Assembly (NCBI GenBank): GCA_964035575.1
Contig: OZ037848.1
Span: forward strand, 620,001 to 684,000
DNA from: Rhynchopus sp. YZ270_cl-10
Taxonomy: Eukaryota > Euglenozoa > Diplonemea > Diplonemida > Diplonemidae
DNA: 64,000 nt
Direction: 5' to 3'
The number at the start of each line of letters is the position of its first letter. The stretch's first letter is position 1. Position numbers and translations under genes: made by a program. This document shows, piece by piece, positions 63,162-64,000 of the stretch. Under the pieces are notes generated by a model. The model saw only the letters and a program-made list of their open reading frames with translations. It was not told the DNA's origin and did no database searches.

Positions 63162-64000
63162 TCAGATCACAACCTCCTCCGCCTTCTTGCCGTCAAGGGG
63201 TAGTGAAGCGCGACGTCGTGGCGAGCGGTACTGTGCCGCTGTGGGCGAGGACGACGCTGTCGGCATGGCACGCACACTGATCGAGGCAAGGTTCTCATGT
63301 GGGTGCGCTGCAACCCAGTGTTGTGGTGTTGTGCGTATGGTGTATGTCGTCGTACCATCACAACCTATGTTCTCATCAGCAAGCCCCAACACAACAAGCT
63401 TCTTCACCGCATCATCTTCATCGAAGTTGACATTCGCGTTGAAATACGTATTGAAAAACGCCTCAATCTGTGTGTCCAGCTCCACTGCCGTGCACGCACC
63501 CCCGCTCCGCCAGAGGAAGAAGTACGCAAGCAATACCTCCTTTACCTCCTGCTCCTTCACATCGTCCACAAGCTGTGCTATCGCCGGTATATCCTGTGCA
63601 CACATCTTCCTTTTCACCCAATTGCTCACATCCCTTTCATACCCTTTTCTCAAATTCATCCACCCCATGATTATCCCTGCCGCGTTCTTTAGGACGGACA
63701 TCAAAAATAGAAACATCAACAGAAGCGTACCACGAACCCGCACACCAACCTCCGGAGAGGAAAACAAATTGCGGACAGCAAGGAGACACAGGACACATGC
63801 CATGGCGAATTTCGCAGCAAAAACAGCAGTGTCCAGCAGCTTCAATTTGATGACCTTATGAGGAAAGACTGCCTCAAGGTCACCAAAGGGAATGTTCTCG
63901 TAGAGCTCCACCTTGATCTCCCCAGGGCACGCAGGACGCTCGGATAAATGCTGCTGCAGTATATTTGCGCTGGATGTCCCCAGCACCGTGCTGCCCCTCC
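63162..64000 (-). CDS. TMEM143/DUF3754-like membrane protein, 5' end outside window
   Basis: About 275 residues are visible, and the frame is open to the window edge with no ATG; the start lies beyond 64000. YENIPFGDLEAVFPHKVIKLKLLDTAVFAAKF, two hydrophobic helices (AMACVLCLLAVRNLF and GTLLLMFLFLMSVLKNAAGIIMGW) and VKEQEVKEVLLAYFFLW match the pattern of DUF3754 proteins such as TMEM143, which is mitochondrial in animals. A winged-helix-like C-terminal part (LDTQIEAFFNTYFNANVNFDEDDAVKKLVVLGLA) and a basic Ser-rich tail follow. The biochemical role of the family is not established. Missing N-terminal sequence prevents a targeting prediction. Confidence 0.8.
   Translation of the reverse strand, partial: RGSTVLGTSSANILQQHLSERPACPGEIKVELYENIPFGDLEAVFPHKVIKLKLLDTAVFAAKFAMACVLCLLAVRNLFSSPEVGVRVRGTLLLMFLFLMSVLKNAAGIIMGWMNLRKGYERDVSNWVKRKMCAQDIPAIAQLVDDVKEQEVKEVLLAYFFLWRSGGACTAVELDTQIEAFFNTYFNANVNFDEDDAVKKLVVLGLADENIGCDGTTTYTIRTTPQHWVAAHPHENLASISVRAMPTASSSPTAAQYRSPRRRASLPLDGKKAEEVVI

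Overview
The window is nuclear DNA of a unicellular eukaryote. Its main proteins are eukaryotic: ribosomal protein eS8, RNA polymerase III subunit RPC6, a nucleostemin/NUG1 GTPase, a four-domain voltage-gated cation channel, receptor-type cyclases, S10 carboxypeptidases and a TMEM143-like protein. Three things point to Euglenozoa: an eS8 N-terminus of the kind I remember from trypanosomatids, single-span receptor cyclases, and every securely identified gene lying on the minus strand. Canonical GT-AG introns in GNL3, in a gene fragment near 2.6 kb and in a transposase argue against a trypanosomatid and fit a diplonemid or other early-branching euglenozoan. This placement is inference. At ten host genes a pyrimidine-rich tract ending in AG lies 11-57 nt upstream of the start codon, which would suit spliced-leader trans-splicing; no spliced-leader gene was found.

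Layout: 1-7 kb holds hairpins, a spliced gene fragment, possible coding relics and GGTACCCC-rich duplications. 7-13.2 kb carries a disordered protein, eS8 and a type I membrane protein with a zinc-finger-like tail. 13.2-14.8 kb is a double satellite array. 15.4-19.3 kb holds two near-identical carboxypeptidases with C-terminal SHOCT-like tails. 20.8-24.4 kb encodes a large surface protein built of three related modules. 24.6-29.4 kb has a small plus-strand ORF, a Sel1-repeat protein and RPC6. 31.9-42.8 kb holds the 2878-residue channel and the two-exon GNL3 gene. 43-46.2 kb is a nest of non-autonomous DNA transposons. 46.7-51.0 and 58.8-62.95 kb are direct copies of a 4.2-4.3-kb segment carrying an adenylate cyclase gene. 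Between them lie nested inverted repeats and a well-preserved hAT transposon (55.3-57.9 kb) with an 8-bp target duplication. 63.2-64 kb is the 3' part of a TMEM143/DUF3754-like gene.

The most unusual feature is a family of about two dozen small hairpins scattered through nearly all intergenic spacers. Read on the gene-sense strand they share a loop close to CACGAGAGG, while their stems differ with compensatory changes. Three longer relatives of about 108 bp carry extra hairpins around a conserved CCCCAACCATGCA block. They look like a family of small structured RNAs or RNA-processing signals that I cannot assign to any known class.
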